A program made the translations under genes and the position numbers. 64,000 bases of DNA from Variovorax sp. Root473 (lineage in GTDB: Bacteria > Pseudomonadota > Gammaproteobacteria > Burkholderiales > Burkholderiaceae_C), in the NCBI RefSeq assembly GCF_001426505.1, contig NZ_LMEV01000017.1:451498-515497 (forward strand). The letters run 5' to 3'. Below, one piece after another: positions 8,253-16,619 of this stretch. Positions within the stretch are counted from its first letter, which is position 1. The number at the start of each line of letters is the position of its first letter. The notes below the pieces were generated by a model. The model was given only the letters and a program-made list of their open reading frames with translations. It was not told the DNA's origin and searched no databases.

Positions 8253-9674
8253 ATGACCACCTCGCAAACCAACAGCGACCTCGACCCGCGCACGCGCCGC
8301 CTGCTCGAGGCGCCCATCATCCCCACGCTGCTGCGGCTGGCCGCGCCCAATGTGCTCGTGATGCTGGCGCAAGCCTCCGTCGGGCTCATCGAGACCTACT
8401 TCGTCGGCAAGCTCGGCACCGAGGCACTGGCCGGCATGGCGCTGGTGTTCCCCATCGTCATGCTGATGCAAATGACCTCCAGCGGCGCGATGGGCGGCGG
8501 CATCGCCTCGTCGATCGCGCGTGCGCTGGGCGCGCGCCGCCGTGGCGACGCCGATGCACTGGTGTGGCACGCGGTGGTCATCGCGCTCGGCTTCGGGCTG
8601 TGCTTCACGCTGGCGCTGCTGCTGGGCGGTCGCTGGCTCTACGGCGTGATGGGTGGATCCGGCGCAGCGCTCGACGCTGCGCTCACGTATTCGAACTGGG
8701 TGTTCGCGGGCGCGGTGCTGGTGTGGCTCTTCAACTCGCTGTCGGCGATCATCCGCGGCACCGGCAACATGGCGGTGCCGGCCAACGTGACGGTGGTGGG
8801 CGTGGTGTTCCTCATTCCGGCGTCGCCGCTGCTGATCTTCGGCATCGGGCCGTGGGGCGGCATGGGCATCGCGGGTGGGGCGCTGGCGCTCCTGCTGTAC
8901 TACCTGCTCGGCTCGCTCGCGCTCATCGCGTACCTGCGCTCGCCGCGCAGCCTGCTGCGCCCCACGCTGGCGGCGTTCCAGATGCGCTGGCCGCTGTTCC
9001 GCGACATCCTGCGCATCGGCCTGATCGGCACGGTATCGACCGTCGCGACCAACCTGTCGATCGGCATCGCCACCGCGCTCACCGGCCACTTCGGCGCGGG
9101 CGCGCTGGCCGGCTACGGCACCGCGTCGCGGCTCGAGTATCTGCTGGTGCCGCTGGTGTTCGGCCTGGGCGCGCCGCTGGTCGCGATGGTCGGCACCTGC
9201 ATGGGCGCGGGGCTGCGCGAGCGTGCGCTGCGCGCCACCTGGGCCGGCGCGGCGCTGGCCTTCGGCATGGCCGAGATCATCGGGCTGGCGGCCGCGCTGT
9301 TCCCGCGTCCGTGGCTGATGCTGTTCGGCCACGACCCCGTGATGCTCGAGACCGGCGCACACTACCTGCGCGTGGTGGGGCCGCTGTACGGTTTCTTCGG
9401 CGTTGGTTTGGTGCTGTACTTCGCCTCGCAGGGCGCGGGCCGGCTGCTGTGGCCGGTGATCGGCAACATCGCACGGCTCGCCGTGGCGGGCACCGGTGGA
9501 TGGCTGGCGCTGCGCTGGGGCGGCGGGCTCACCGGCGTGTTTGCGGCGCAGGGCGTGGCGCTGGTGGTGTACGGCATCGTCATCGCGTCGGCCATCGCGG
9601 GCGGTGCGTGGTTCGGCCGCGTCGGCTGGCCGCGCACGACGCAGGGTTTGCTGCGGCGCGTGGCGCAGGCCTGA
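8253..9674 (+). CDS. MATE family efflux transporter
   Basis: A 473-residue multidrug and toxin extrusion family protein with about 12 membrane segments. The N-terminal half contains APNVLVMLAQASVGLIETYFVGKLGTEALAG, a typical MATE first repeat with the VGLIETYFVG motif, and the second half holds the matching LVAMVGTCMGAG region. These proteins expel organic cations using Na+ or H+ gradients. It directly follows the MFS gene and precedes an SDR gene in a rightward unit headed by marR, consistent with an inducible export or detoxification role. Confidence 0.9.
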   Translation: MTTSQTNSDLDPRTRRLLEAPIIPTLLRLAAPNVLVMLAQASVGLIETYFVGKLGTEALAGMALVFPIVMLMQMTSSGAMGGGIASSIARALGARRRGDADALVWHAVVIALGFGLCFTLALLLGGRWLYGVMGGSGAALDAALTYSNWVFAGAVLVWLFNSLSAIIRGTGNMAVPANVTVVGVVFLIPASPLLIFGIGPWGGMGIAGGALALLLYYLLGSLALIAYLRSPRSLLRPTLAAFQMRWPLFRDILRIGLIGTVSTVATNLSIGIATALTGHFGAGALAGYGTASRLEYLLVPLVFGLGAPLVAMVGTCMGAGLRERALRATWAGAALAFGMAEIIGLAAALFPRPWLMLFGHDPVMLETGAHYLRVVGPLYGFFGVGLVLYFASQGAGRLLWPVIGNIARLAVAGTGGWLALRWGGGLTGVFAAQGVALVVYGIVIASAIAGGAWFGRVGWPRTTQGLLRRVAQA

Positions 9675-9708
9675 AGCGTTTCTGGTTCTTTTCAACGAAA
9701 GGCTCGTC

Positions 9709-10416
9709 ATGCAGATCAAGGATTCCGTCGTCTTCATCACCGGTGCCAACCGGGGGCTCGGCCTGGCGTTCGCCAAGGCGGCACTCGCGGCGGGCGCGCG
9801 CAAGGTCTATGGGGCCGCACGCGACCCCAAGACCATCACGCTCGCGGGCGTCGTGCCCGTGGCACTCGACGTGACGCAGCCTGCGCAGATCGAGGCGGCC
9901 GTGCGCGCTTGCGGCGACGTGACGCTGCTGGTCAACAACGCGGGCATCTCGCGCGGGTCGAGCTTCCTGGGCTCGCCCGACGCGGTGGCCGCGGCACGTG
10001 CCGAGTTCGAGACCAACTTCTTCGGCCCCTGGGCGCTCACGCAGGCCTTTGCGCCGGTGCTCGCGTCGAACGGCGGTGGTGCGGTCCTCAACGTGCTGTC
10101 TGCCCTGGCCTGGACGACGTTTCCCGACGTGGCGACCTACAGCGCCACCAAGTCGGCGGCCTGGTCGCTGAGCAACGGCTTGCGCAACGAGCTGGCGGGG
10201 CAGGGCACGCAGGTCACGAGCCTGCATGTGGCACTCATGGACACCGACATGGCGGCGCGCATGCCCGGCCCCAAGACCTCGCCCGACGACGCGGCGCGCC
10301 AGGCGCTGGCGGGCGTGGAGGCGGGACTGCCCGAGGTGCTGGCCGACGAGGTCACGCGCCAGCTCAAGCAGAGCCTGTCGACCGAGCGGCCCGCTTATGC
10401 GAGCCCGCCGGCCTGA
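9709..10416 (+). CDS. SDR family oxidoreductase
   Basis: A 235-residue classical short-chain dehydrogenase/reductase. The NAD(P)-binding TGANRGLG motif sits at residues 11-18, NNAG is in LLVNNAGISRG, and the catalytic Tyr-Lys pair is in TYSATKSAAWSL after a Ser-containing block LNVLSALAW. The start is the ATG at 9709, because the preceding in-frame codons overlap the MATE gene. The length is close to the usual ~250 residues. Cofactor choice and substrate are not clear. Confidence 0.9.
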   Translation: MQIKDSVVFITGANRGLGLAFAKAALAAGARKVYGAARDPKTITLAGVVPVALDVTQPAQIEAAVRACGDVTLLVNNAGISRGSSFLGSPDAVAAARAEFETNFFGPWALTQAFAPVLASNGGGAVLNVLSALAWTTFPDVATYSATKSAAWSLSNGLRNELAGQGTQVTSLHVALMDTDMAARMPGPKTSPDDAARQALAGVEAGLPEVLADEVTRQLKQSLSTERPAYASPPA

Positions 10417-10425
10417 CCGCGTGCC

Positions 10426-10755
10426 TCAGTAGCGGTAAGGATTGTTCGGACGGCGGTCGTAACGGTTGGGCACACCGTCGCCATCGTAGTCCCGGCGGCC
10501 ACTGTGGCGGCGGCCTTCCCAGTCGCGACGGCCGTGGTCGTAGTAGCCATGGCGGCGCGGACCGTCGTAGTAATCCCGGTGGTAGTGGCGCGGGGGCGGC
10601 GGCGGTGCGTAGTAGCGATGGTGCGGTGGCGGAGGGGGCGTCACGTACACCTGGGCCTGGATGAACGGGCCGCCGGCCTGGGCATGGGCCGGCGCGGTGA
10701 GGGCGGCCAGCGACAGCAGGGCGGCAGCACCGAAGGCGAATGTCAGCTTTTTCAT
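10426..10755 (-). CDS. Small secreted His/Tyr/Pro-rich protein with a Ca-binding-like tail
   Basis: A 109-residue protein with a clear signal peptide (MKKLTFAFGAAALLSLAALTAPAHA). The mature part contains VYVTPPPPPHHRYYAPPPPPRHYHRDYY, then an Arg/Asp-rich stretch, and ends DYDGDGVPNRYDRRPNNPYRY. The DYDGDGVPNRYDRRPNNP block resembles thrombospondin type 3 / OmpA-associated calcium-binding repeats (DxDxDGVxDxxD). It is probably periplasmic or envelope associated. The ATG at 10755 was chosen because it begins the signal peptide. Function unknown. Confidence 0.75.
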   Translation of the reverse strand: MKKLTFAFGAAALLSLAALTAPAHAQAGGPFIQAQVYVTPPPPPHHRYYAPPPPPRHYHRDYYDGPRRHGYYDHGRRDWEGRRHSGRRDYDGDGVPNRYDRRPNNPYRY

Positions 10756-10869
10756 GGCGACTCCTGGGGAGTGGTTGCGATGCCTCATCGTCGCGCCATT
10801 GTGTGAAGTTCTTGTAAGCCGCAAGCGAAATCGCATGAAGAGCTGTAAGCCGCTGCGCGCACCGCTTTT

Positions 10870-11607
10870 TCAGCGTGGCGGGGCCGGCAGCATGCGCCGC
10901 AGCGCCTCGAAGAACAGGTCGGACTGTTCCCGCTCCCCCTGGATTTGCGCGGCCACGTGCGCGGCCAGCTTCGCGTTCACGGGCACCAGCGGGCGCCCGG
11001 TCGATTGCGCAATCACCTGGTGCAGGCAGGCGCGCTCCAGGTAATACAGGTCGTCGTAGGCATGGGCGATGGTGCCGCCCGCCACGATCACGCCGTGGTT
11101 CGCGAGAAAGGCCACGTCCTTGCCCGCCATGGCGCGCGCAATGCGCTCGCCTTCGGCATCGTCGAGCGCCAGGCCGTTGTACTCGGCGTCGATGGCGATG
11201 CGGTTCATGTAGCGCATCGCGTTCTGGCTGGCGGTCGGGTCGAGCGCGCGATCGACAGTGAGCGTCAATGCCGTCGCGTAGGGCATGTGGCAATGCAGCA
11301 CCACGGCGTGGCCCGTGAGCCGGTGCACCGCGCCATGGATGAAGAGGGCGGTGGGCTCCACGCGGTGACGGCCCGCGAGCACTTCGCCGTGCACGTCGAT
11401 CAGCACGATGTCGTCGGGGCCGATCTCGCTCCAGTGCAACCCGCGCGGGTTGATGAGGTAGCGATCCTGCGCGCCCGGCAGCAACACGCTGAAATGGTTG
11501 CACACGCCTTCGGACAGCCCGTGGTGGGCCGCGGCGCGCAAGGCGAGCGCGAGGTCTTCGCGCAACTGGCGCACGGCGGGGCTGGCGTATTCGGAATCGG
11601 CGGACAT
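10870..11607 (-). CDS. Class II aldolase/adducin family protein
   Basis: A 245-residue cytosolic protein of the zinc-dependent class II aldolase/adducin fold. Metal-binding histidines are seen in VVLHCHMPYATALTL (HxH) and a further His in TIAHAYDDLYYLE; NHGVIVAGG is the conserved glycine-rich segment. Members cleave or epimerise sugar phosphates, but many with this length and the LHWSEIGPDDIVLID block have no assigned substrate. It follows the KDPGal aldolase gene by 54 bp on the same strand, so a role in sugar-acid breakdown is a reasonable inference. Confidence 0.85.
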   Translation of the reverse strand: MSADSEYASPAVRQLREDLALALRAAAHHGLSEGVCNHFSVLLPGAQDRYLINPRGLHWSEIGPDDIVLIDVHGEVLAGRHRVEPTALFIHGAVHRLTGHAVVLHCHMPYATALTLTVDRALDPTASQNAMRYMNRIAIDAEYNGLALDDAEGERIARAMAGKDVAFLANHGVIVAGGTIAHAYDDLYYLERACLHQVIAQSTGRPLVPVNAKLAAHVAAQIQGEREQSDLFFEALRRMLPAPPR

Positions 11608-11661
11608 CGCGGGGTCTCCTTCTTTCTTGTGATGGATGAGTCGTGTCGGATCAGGCGCGAG

Positions 11662-12303
11662 TCACGCGCGGACGAGGCCCGTCCAGGCGGCCACGAAGCG
11701 CTGCGCGTCTTCGCGCACGGCGGCGGCGGTCTTGCCAGGCTTGTAGAGCGATGAGCCGATGCCGAAGCCGGCCGCGCCGGCTGCGCGCCACGCGCCCATG
11801 TTGTCGGGTGCGATGCCGCCCACGGGCATCACGGGCGTGCCGGCAGGCAGCACCGCGAGCAGGGCCTTGACCACGGCGGGCGAGGCCAGCTCGGCCGGGA
11901 ACAGCTTGAGGCCCGTGGCACCGGCCGCAAGCGCGCCGAAGGCTTCGGTCGGCGTCATCACGCCGGGCAGACAGGCCATGCCCAGGCGCGCGGCCTCGGC
12001 GATGACGTCGGCGTTGAAGTTGGGCGACACGATCAGCTCGCCGCCAGCCGCATGCACTTCGCGCACCTGCTTGGCGTCGAGCACGGTGCCCGCACCGACC
12101 AGCGCGGTGGGAAAGCGCTGGCGCATCAGCGCGATGCTCTCCAGCGGCTGCGGCGAATTGAGCGGCACTTCGAGCAGCCGGAAGCCGGGCTCGACGATGG
12201 CGTCGCCCACGTCGGCGGCTTCGGCGGGCGAGAGGCCGCGCAGGATCGCCACGAGCGGCAGGGCCTGCATCGCGGCGTGGAACTTGTCGAGAGGGGTGGT
12301 CAT
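11662..12303 (-). CDS. dgoA: 2-dehydro-3-deoxy-6-phosphogalactonate aldolase
   Basis: A 213-residue class I aldolase that splits 2-keto-3-deoxy-6-phosphogalactonate into pyruvate and glyceraldehyde 3-phosphate, the last step of the De Ley-Doudoroff pathway. The Schiff-base lysine is Lys133 in TGLKLFPAE, and Glu45 in RLLEVPLNSP is the likely general base. The blocks VAILRG, VGAGTVLD and SPNFNADVI are typical of the KDPG/KDPGal group; the neighbouring dgoK favours KDPGal over KDPG. The start overlaps the dgoK stop by 4 bp (ATGA), indicating translational coupling. Confidence 0.9.
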   Translation of the reverse strand: MTTPLDKFHAAMQALPLVAILRGLSPAEAADVGDAIVEPGFRLLEVPLNSPQPLESIALMRQRFPTALVGAGTVLDAKQVREVHAAGGELIVSPNFNADVIAEAARLGMACLPGVMTPTEAFGALAAGATGLKLFPAELASPAVVKALLAVLPAGTPVMPVGGIAPDNMGAWRAAGAAGFGIGSSLYKPGKTAAAVREDAQRFVAAWTGLVRA

Positions 12304-13208
12304 GGCTGTGAGGTGTCGGTGGCAAGAAAACCGGCCAGCGCGTGCAGGCCGGCCCAGGTGGCTTCGGTGCCCAGGGTGCGGGTCGCCACGCCGGCGGCGC
12401 GCAGGGCCAACGTATAGCGCTGGGTGAGGACGGGCGAGCCGATGAGCACGACCTCGCCGGCCGCCTGCAGCGATTGCGTGCGCAGTTCCTCGCCGATCAG
12501 CAGACCCGAGAGATAGCTCGCGAGTTCTTCCTTCGGCATGCGGCCGAACAGCGCGAGCGTGCGCGCGCCGAAGGCGTTGTGCAGCAGGCCGTGGCCGTTC
12601 TCGGCGCGGGTCACGCCCTCGAGAAAAGCCGCTTCGTCCAGCGGCGCATCGGCATCGAGCGTGCGCGCAAGGATCGAATGCCGGCTCAGCAGTGCGTAGA
12701 ACTCGCCGGTCATGCAGGTGCGGAAGCTGGCCACGCGGCCTTTCTTCACCGTCGCCCATTTGTTGTGGGTGCCCGGCAGCACGAAGACGCCGTCGCTCAG
12801 GCCGGTGAGTTCCATGGCGCCGAAGATCTGCACTTCCTCGCCGCGCATCACGTCGGGCACGCCGTCGTGCGTGTCGCTCAGGCCCGGCACGATCGCGATG
12901 CGCGCACCGGGAATGGCGTCGATCGCGAGGATGCTGCGGCCGACCTCGACACGGCCCGCGGGGCACGCACAGTAGGGCGCTTCGACCCAGCCCTGCTTGC
13001 TGCCGGCCATGCCGGAGATCAGGCAGCGCGTGTCTTCCAGGCGCATCCAGTCGCCGAACAGTGACTCGAACACCGCGGGGAAGCCGCCTTCGGGCACGGT
13101 GAGGATGCCGCGGGCGTCGCTGCGTTCTTCGATGACCTGCCCACTCGGGTGGAGCAATGCACCGCGTAGCGAGCTTGTGCCCCAGTCGATGGCGATGAGT
13201 CTTGTCAT
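12300..13208 (-). CDS. dgoK: 2-dehydro-3-deoxygalactonokinase
   Basis: A 302-residue sugar-acid kinase that phosphorylates 2-keto-3-deoxygalactonate before aldol cleavage by the next gene product. The N-terminus MTRLIAIDWGTSSLRGALL is the phosphate-1 ATP-binding motif of the FGGY/ASKHA fold, and LPGTHNKWATVKKGRV is a DgoK-family signature. The start at 13208 was chosen because it opens with the DWGTSSLR block. The stop overlaps the dgoA start by 4 bp, and the dehydratase gene ends 102 bp upstream, completing a dehydratase-kinase-aldolase order. Confidence 0.92.
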   Translation of the reverse strand: MTRLIAIDWGTSSLRGALLHPSGQVIEERSDARGILTVPEGGFPAVFESLFGDWMRLEDTRCLISGMAGSKQGWVEAPYCACPAGRVEVGRSILAIDAIPGARIAIVPGLSDTHDGVPDVMRGEEVQIFGAMELTGLSDGVFVLPGTHNKWATVKKGRVASFRTCMTGEFYALLSRHSILARTLDADAPLDEAAFLEGVTRAENGHGLLHNAFGARTLALFGRMPKEELASYLSGLLIGEELRTQSLQAAGEVVLIGSPVLTQRYTLALRAAGVATRTLGTEATWAGLHALAGFLATDTSQP

Positions 13209-13310
13209 GTCTGCGTCTTTGAGCGTTGGTTCGGGGCGCGTGCATGGGACACCGGGGCCAGCCCTCTCCAACGATCACGCCGCCCGCGTGATCACGCCCC
13301 GAACATCAAA

Positions 13311-15050
13311 TCAGTGATTGTCCCGCGGCACGAAAGCCCCACGGCGACCACGCAGAAAGGCCAGGTCCGCCCCCTGATCCGCCTGCAAAACCGTGTCGAC
13401 ATAGAGCTTCCAGTACCCCGAGTCGAGCGGTGCCTTGGGCGCCACCCATTTCGCGCGGCGCTTTGCCAGTTCCTCGTCGCTCACATGCAGGTGCAGCTTG
13501 CGGTTCGGCACGTCGAGCTCGACGATGTCCCCGTCCTGCACCAGTGCCAATGGGCCCCCTGCAGCCGCTTCGGGGGCGGTATGCAGAACGACCGTGCCGT
13601 AGGCCGTGCCGCTCATGCGCGCATCGCTGATGCGGACCATGTCGGTGATGCCCTTGCGCAACACCTTCGGCGGCAGCGGCATGTTGCCGGCCTCGGCCAT
13701 GCCGGGATAGCCCTTGGGGCCGCAGTTCTTGAGCACCATGATGCAGTGCTCGTCGATGTCCAGGTTCTCGTCGTCGATGCGCTTGTGCAGGTCGTCGGCG
13801 CTCTCGAACACCACCGCGCGGCCCTTGTGCACCAGCAGCTCGGGCGTGGCCGCGCTGGGCTTGATGATGGCGCCGTTGGGCGCGAGGTTGCCGCGCAGCA
13901 CGCAGATGCCGGCCTTGTCCTTGAAGGGTTCGGCCTGGGTGCGGATGACCTGCGGGTTGTAGTTCTCGGCGTCCTTCACGTTCTCCCACACGCTCTGGCC
14001 GGTGACGGTGAGGATGTCCTTGTGCAGATGGTCGGCGATTTCCTTGATGACCACCGGCAGGCCGCCCGCGTAGCAGAAGTCTTCCATCAGGAACTGGCCC
14101 GAGGGCTGCAGGTTCACGAGGCAGGGCAGGTCGGCGGCGAGGCGGTCGAAGTCGTCGAGCGTGAGCTCGACGCCCATGCGGCCCGCGATGGCCAGCAGGT
14201 GGATCACGAAGTTGGTCGAGCCGCCGATGGCCGCGTTCACCTTGATCGCGTTCTCGATCGCCTGGCGCGTGAGGATCTTCGACATGTTCATGTCTTCATG
14301 CACCATGTCGACGATGCGCCGGCCCGCCTGCCGTGCGAGCACGTTGCGGCGGCCGTCGACGGCAGGGTAGGCCGCGTTGCCCGGCAGGCCGATGCCCAGC
14401 GACTCGACCATGCTGGCCATGGTGCTCGCAGTGCCCATCGTCATGCAGTGGCCGTGGCTGCGGTGCATGCAGCTCTCGGCCTCGAAGAAGTCCTGCAGCT
14501 TGAGCGTGCCGGCGCGCACCTGTTCGCTCATCTGCCACACGCCGGTGCCCGAGCCCAATTCTTGCCCGCGCCACTTGCCCGAGAGCATCGGGCCGCCCGA
14601 CACGCCGATGGTCGGCAGGTCGACGCTGGCCGCGCCCATCATCAACGCGGGCGTGGTCTTGTCGCAGCCCATGAGCAGCACCACGCCGTCGAGCGGGTTG
14701 CCTCGAATGCTCTCTTCGACGTCCATGCTCGCGAGGTTGCGGTACAGCATGGCGGTGGGGCGCAACAGCGTCTCGCCGAGCGACATCACCGGGAACTCGA
14801 GCGGGAAGCCGCCGGCCTCGTACACGCCGATCTTCACCTGCTCGGCGAGCGTGCGGAAGTGCGAGTTGCAAGGCGTGAGTTCGCTGAAGGTGTTGCAGAT
14901 GCCGATGACCGGGCGACCGTCGAACTGGTCGTGCGGCACGCCCTTGCCTTTCATCCAGCTGCGGTAGATGAAACCGTCGCGGTCGTGGCGTCCAAACCAT
15001 TGCTGGCTGCGCAGTTCGCTGGCGGGCTTTTTCTTGGGGGCGTTGCTCAT
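13311..15050 (-). CDS. IlvD/Edd family sugar-acid dehydratase
   Basis: A 579-residue Fe-S dehydratase of the IlvD/Edd family. The blocks RPVIGICNTFSELTPCN, VVLLMGCDKTTPALMMGAASVDLP and CMTMGTASTMASMVES carry the conserved cysteines expected to ligate a [2Fe-2S] cluster. The opening RSQQWFGRHDRDGFIYRSWMKGKG is typical of the pentonate/hexonate subgroup (L-arabinonate, D-xylonate, D-galactonate or similar) rather than branched-chain IlvD. With dgoK-dgoA downstream, a C6 acid giving 2-keto-3-deoxygalactonate is the best guess. It is divergent from the GntR gene, with a palindrome between. Substrate is uncertain. Confidence 0.88.
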   Translation of the reverse strand: MSNAPKKKPASELRSQQWFGRHDRDGFIYRSWMKGKGVPHDQFDGRPVIGICNTFSELTPCNSHFRTLAEQVKIGVYEAGGFPLEFPVMSLGETLLRPTAMLYRNLASMDVEESIRGNPLDGVVLLMGCDKTTPALMMGAASVDLPTIGVSGGPMLSGKWRGQELGSGTGVWQMSEQVRAGTLKLQDFFEAESCMHRSHGHCMTMGTASTMASMVESLGIGLPGNAAYPAVDGRRNVLARQAGRRIVDMVHEDMNMSKILTRQAIENAIKVNAAIGGSTNFVIHLLAIAGRMGVELTLDDFDRLAADLPCLVNLQPSGQFLMEDFCYAGGLPVVIKEIADHLHKDILTVTGQSVWENVKDAENYNPQVIRTQAEPFKDKAGICVLRGNLAPNGAIIKPSAATPELLVHKGRAVVFESADDLHKRIDDENLDIDEHCIMVLKNCGPKGYPGMAEAGNMPLPPKVLRKGITDMVRISDARMSGTAYGTVVLHTAPEAAAGGPLALVQDGDIVELDVPNRKLHLHVSDEELAKRRAKWVAPKAPLDSGYWKLYVDTVLQADQGADLAFLRGRRGAFVPRDNH

Positions 15051-15122
15051 GGGATGTGTCTCTTCGTCGTGGATCTGGAGCGGAATCGTCAGGGTTTTTC
15101 CTGCGGGACGACCGTTTCAATC

Positions 15123-15132
15123 ATCATATGAT
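15123..15132. promoter_or_regulatory. Candidate operator for the divergent GntR regulator
   Basis: A perfect 10-bp palindrome ATCATATGAT lies between the dehydratase start (15050) and the GntR start (15264). GntR/FadR-type repressors bind short AT-rich palindromes in their own divergent promoters. The surrounding sequence is much richer in GC, so the AT-rich symmetric core stands out. Binding is inferred from position only. Confidence 0.45.
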
Positions 15133-15263
15133 AAGCGTGACACACTGTCGCGCATTCAGGGTTTTCGAGTGGCTGGCACAGGCAAAACTGCCTGGATCCG
15201 GTCCCGATACGGGCAGAGAAACCAGCACCGGACACCACCAGAACCACACACCCACAGGCAGGC

Positions 15264-16013
15264 ATGATCAAGAACGTTCACGGCAACACGGTCGACCGCA
15301 TCGGCAGCGACATCGTCGCGGGCCGCTATGCGCCCGGCGCGTCGATTCCGCCGGAGCCGCTCCTGTGCGAAGAGCTCGGCGTGAGCCGGACCGTGGTGCG
15401 CGAATCGATCAAGTCACTGATCGCCAAGGGCCTCGTGACCAGTGGCCCGAAAGTGGGCACGCGCGTGCAGCCGCCCGACCAGTGGAACTGGTTCGATGCC
15501 GACGTCATCGTCTGGCAGACGCAGGCGGGCCTGTCGGCCGAGTTCCTGCGCGACCTGCAGGACCTGCGCCGCGTGGTCGAGCCGGCTGCGGTGGCCATGG
15601 CTGCCCAGCGTGCCACCGCCCACGACATTGCCGAGATGGAAGACGCCTTCGCGGGCATGAAGCGCGCCATCGAATTCGGCGGCGACTACATCACGCCCGA
15701 CCTGCGCTTTCACCAGGGCCTCATCCGCTCCAGCCACAACCGCATGCTGGTGCAGATGAGCCGTGCGCTGGGTGCGCTGCTGCGCACCAGCTTCGAGATA
15801 TCGACCTCCCGCAAGAACGGGCCCGCGAGTTCGCTGCCGTTGCATCGCGCGGTGCTCGACGCCGTGATCGCGCGCGATTCGACTGCGGCCGAGAAGGCGG
15901 TGCGGGTGCTCATCGACGGCGCGCGCCTGGACATCGAGACGGTGCTGGCCTCGCGCAAGAAGCTGCCTCGCATCAGCCGGCCGGCGACGCAGCTGAAGGC
16001 CTTCCCGCTCTAG
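15264..16013 (+). CDS. GntR family regulator, FCD (FadR) subgroup
   Basis: A 249-residue repressor-type regulator. The N-terminal winged helix runs GSDIVAGRYAPGASIPPEPLLCEELGVSRTVVRESIKSLIAKGLV, with the GntR signature, and the C-terminal all-helical FCD effector domain follows (LRDLQDLRRVVEPAAVAMAAQR onward). FCD members usually bind organic or sugar acids. It lies between the divergent dehydratase-kinase-aldolase genes and the TRAP transporter genes, making it the likely regulator of both. A DgoR-like role fits the neighbours. Confidence 0.92.
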   Translation: MIKNVHGNTVDRIGSDIVAGRYAPGASIPPEPLLCEELGVSRTVVRESIKSLIAKGLVTSGPKVGTRVQPPDQWNWFDADVIVWQTQAGLSAEFLRDLQDLRRVVEPAAVAMAAQRATAHDIAEMEDAFAGMKRAIEFGGDYITPDLRFHQGLIRSSHNRMLVQMSRALGALLRTSFEISTSRKNGPASSLPLHRAVLDAVIARDSTAAEKAVRVLIDGARLDIETVLASRKKLPRISRPATQLKAFPL

Positions 16014-16067
16014 ACGCGGCGGCCGCGCAGACATCCCATAACAACACTGGAAAGTCAGGAGACGCAG

Positions 16068-16619
16068 ATGCTGATGCAAAGGGCTATCGACGGATTTTTT
16101 CGCCTGCTGGAGTTCCTCGTCGTCGTGTGCATGGTGGCGATGGTCGTCATGGTGTTCGGCAACGTGGTGCTGCGCTACGGTTTCAACTCGGGCATTTCGG
16201 TGTCGGACGAAATGTCGCGCTACTGTTTCATCTGGCTTACCTACATCGGTGCCATGGTGGCGATGCGCGAAGGCGCGCACCTGGGCGTCGACACGCTCAT
16301 CAAGCAGCTGCCGCTCAGGGGCAAGAAGATCTGCTTCTTCCTGAGCCAGTCGCTCATGCTGTTCTGCAATGTCCTCTTCTTCATGGGCACCTACGAGATG
16401 CACGAGCTGCAGGTGACCAACATCTCGCCCGTGGTCGGGATCTCGATGATCTGGATCTACGGCATCGGCTACGTGGTGTCGGTGGTGATGGGCCTCTTCA
16501 ACATCGACAAGCTCTGGCGCTTGTTCAGGGGCAGGGTGCCCGACGATGAACTGATCCAGGTCATGGAATCCGAAGAACAGGTGCTCGACGCCGCCGCACA
16601 CGCAAAGGTGGCGCAATGA
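16068..16619 (+). CDS. TRAP transporter small permease (DctQ)
   Basis: A 183-residue membrane protein with four hydrophobic segments, the small subunit of a TRAP importer. The block NVVLRYGFNSGISVSDEMSRYCFIWLTYIGAMVAMREGAHLGVD is the DctQ family signature. It is preceded by AGGAG at a normal distance and its stop overlaps the DctM start by 4 bp (ATGA). Together with DctM and DctP downstream it would import an organic or sugar acid, using an ion gradient. Confidence 0.93.
   Translation: MLMQRAIDGFFRLLEFLVVVCMVAMVVMVFGNVVLRYGFNSGISVSDEMSRYCFIWLTYIGAMVAMREGAHLGVDTLIKQLPLRGKKICFFLSQSLMLFCNVLFFMGTYEMHELQVTNISPVVGISMIWIYGIGYVVSVVMGLFNIDKLWRLFRGRVPDDELIQVMESEEQVLDAAAHAKVAQ

Noticed and set aside
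6342..9803. A 1153-codon leftward ORF opposite marR, MFS and MATE
   Set aside because: Its product is Arg/His/Gln/Ala-rich low-complexity sequence, the antisense shadow of high-GC genes; the opposite strand has clear families.
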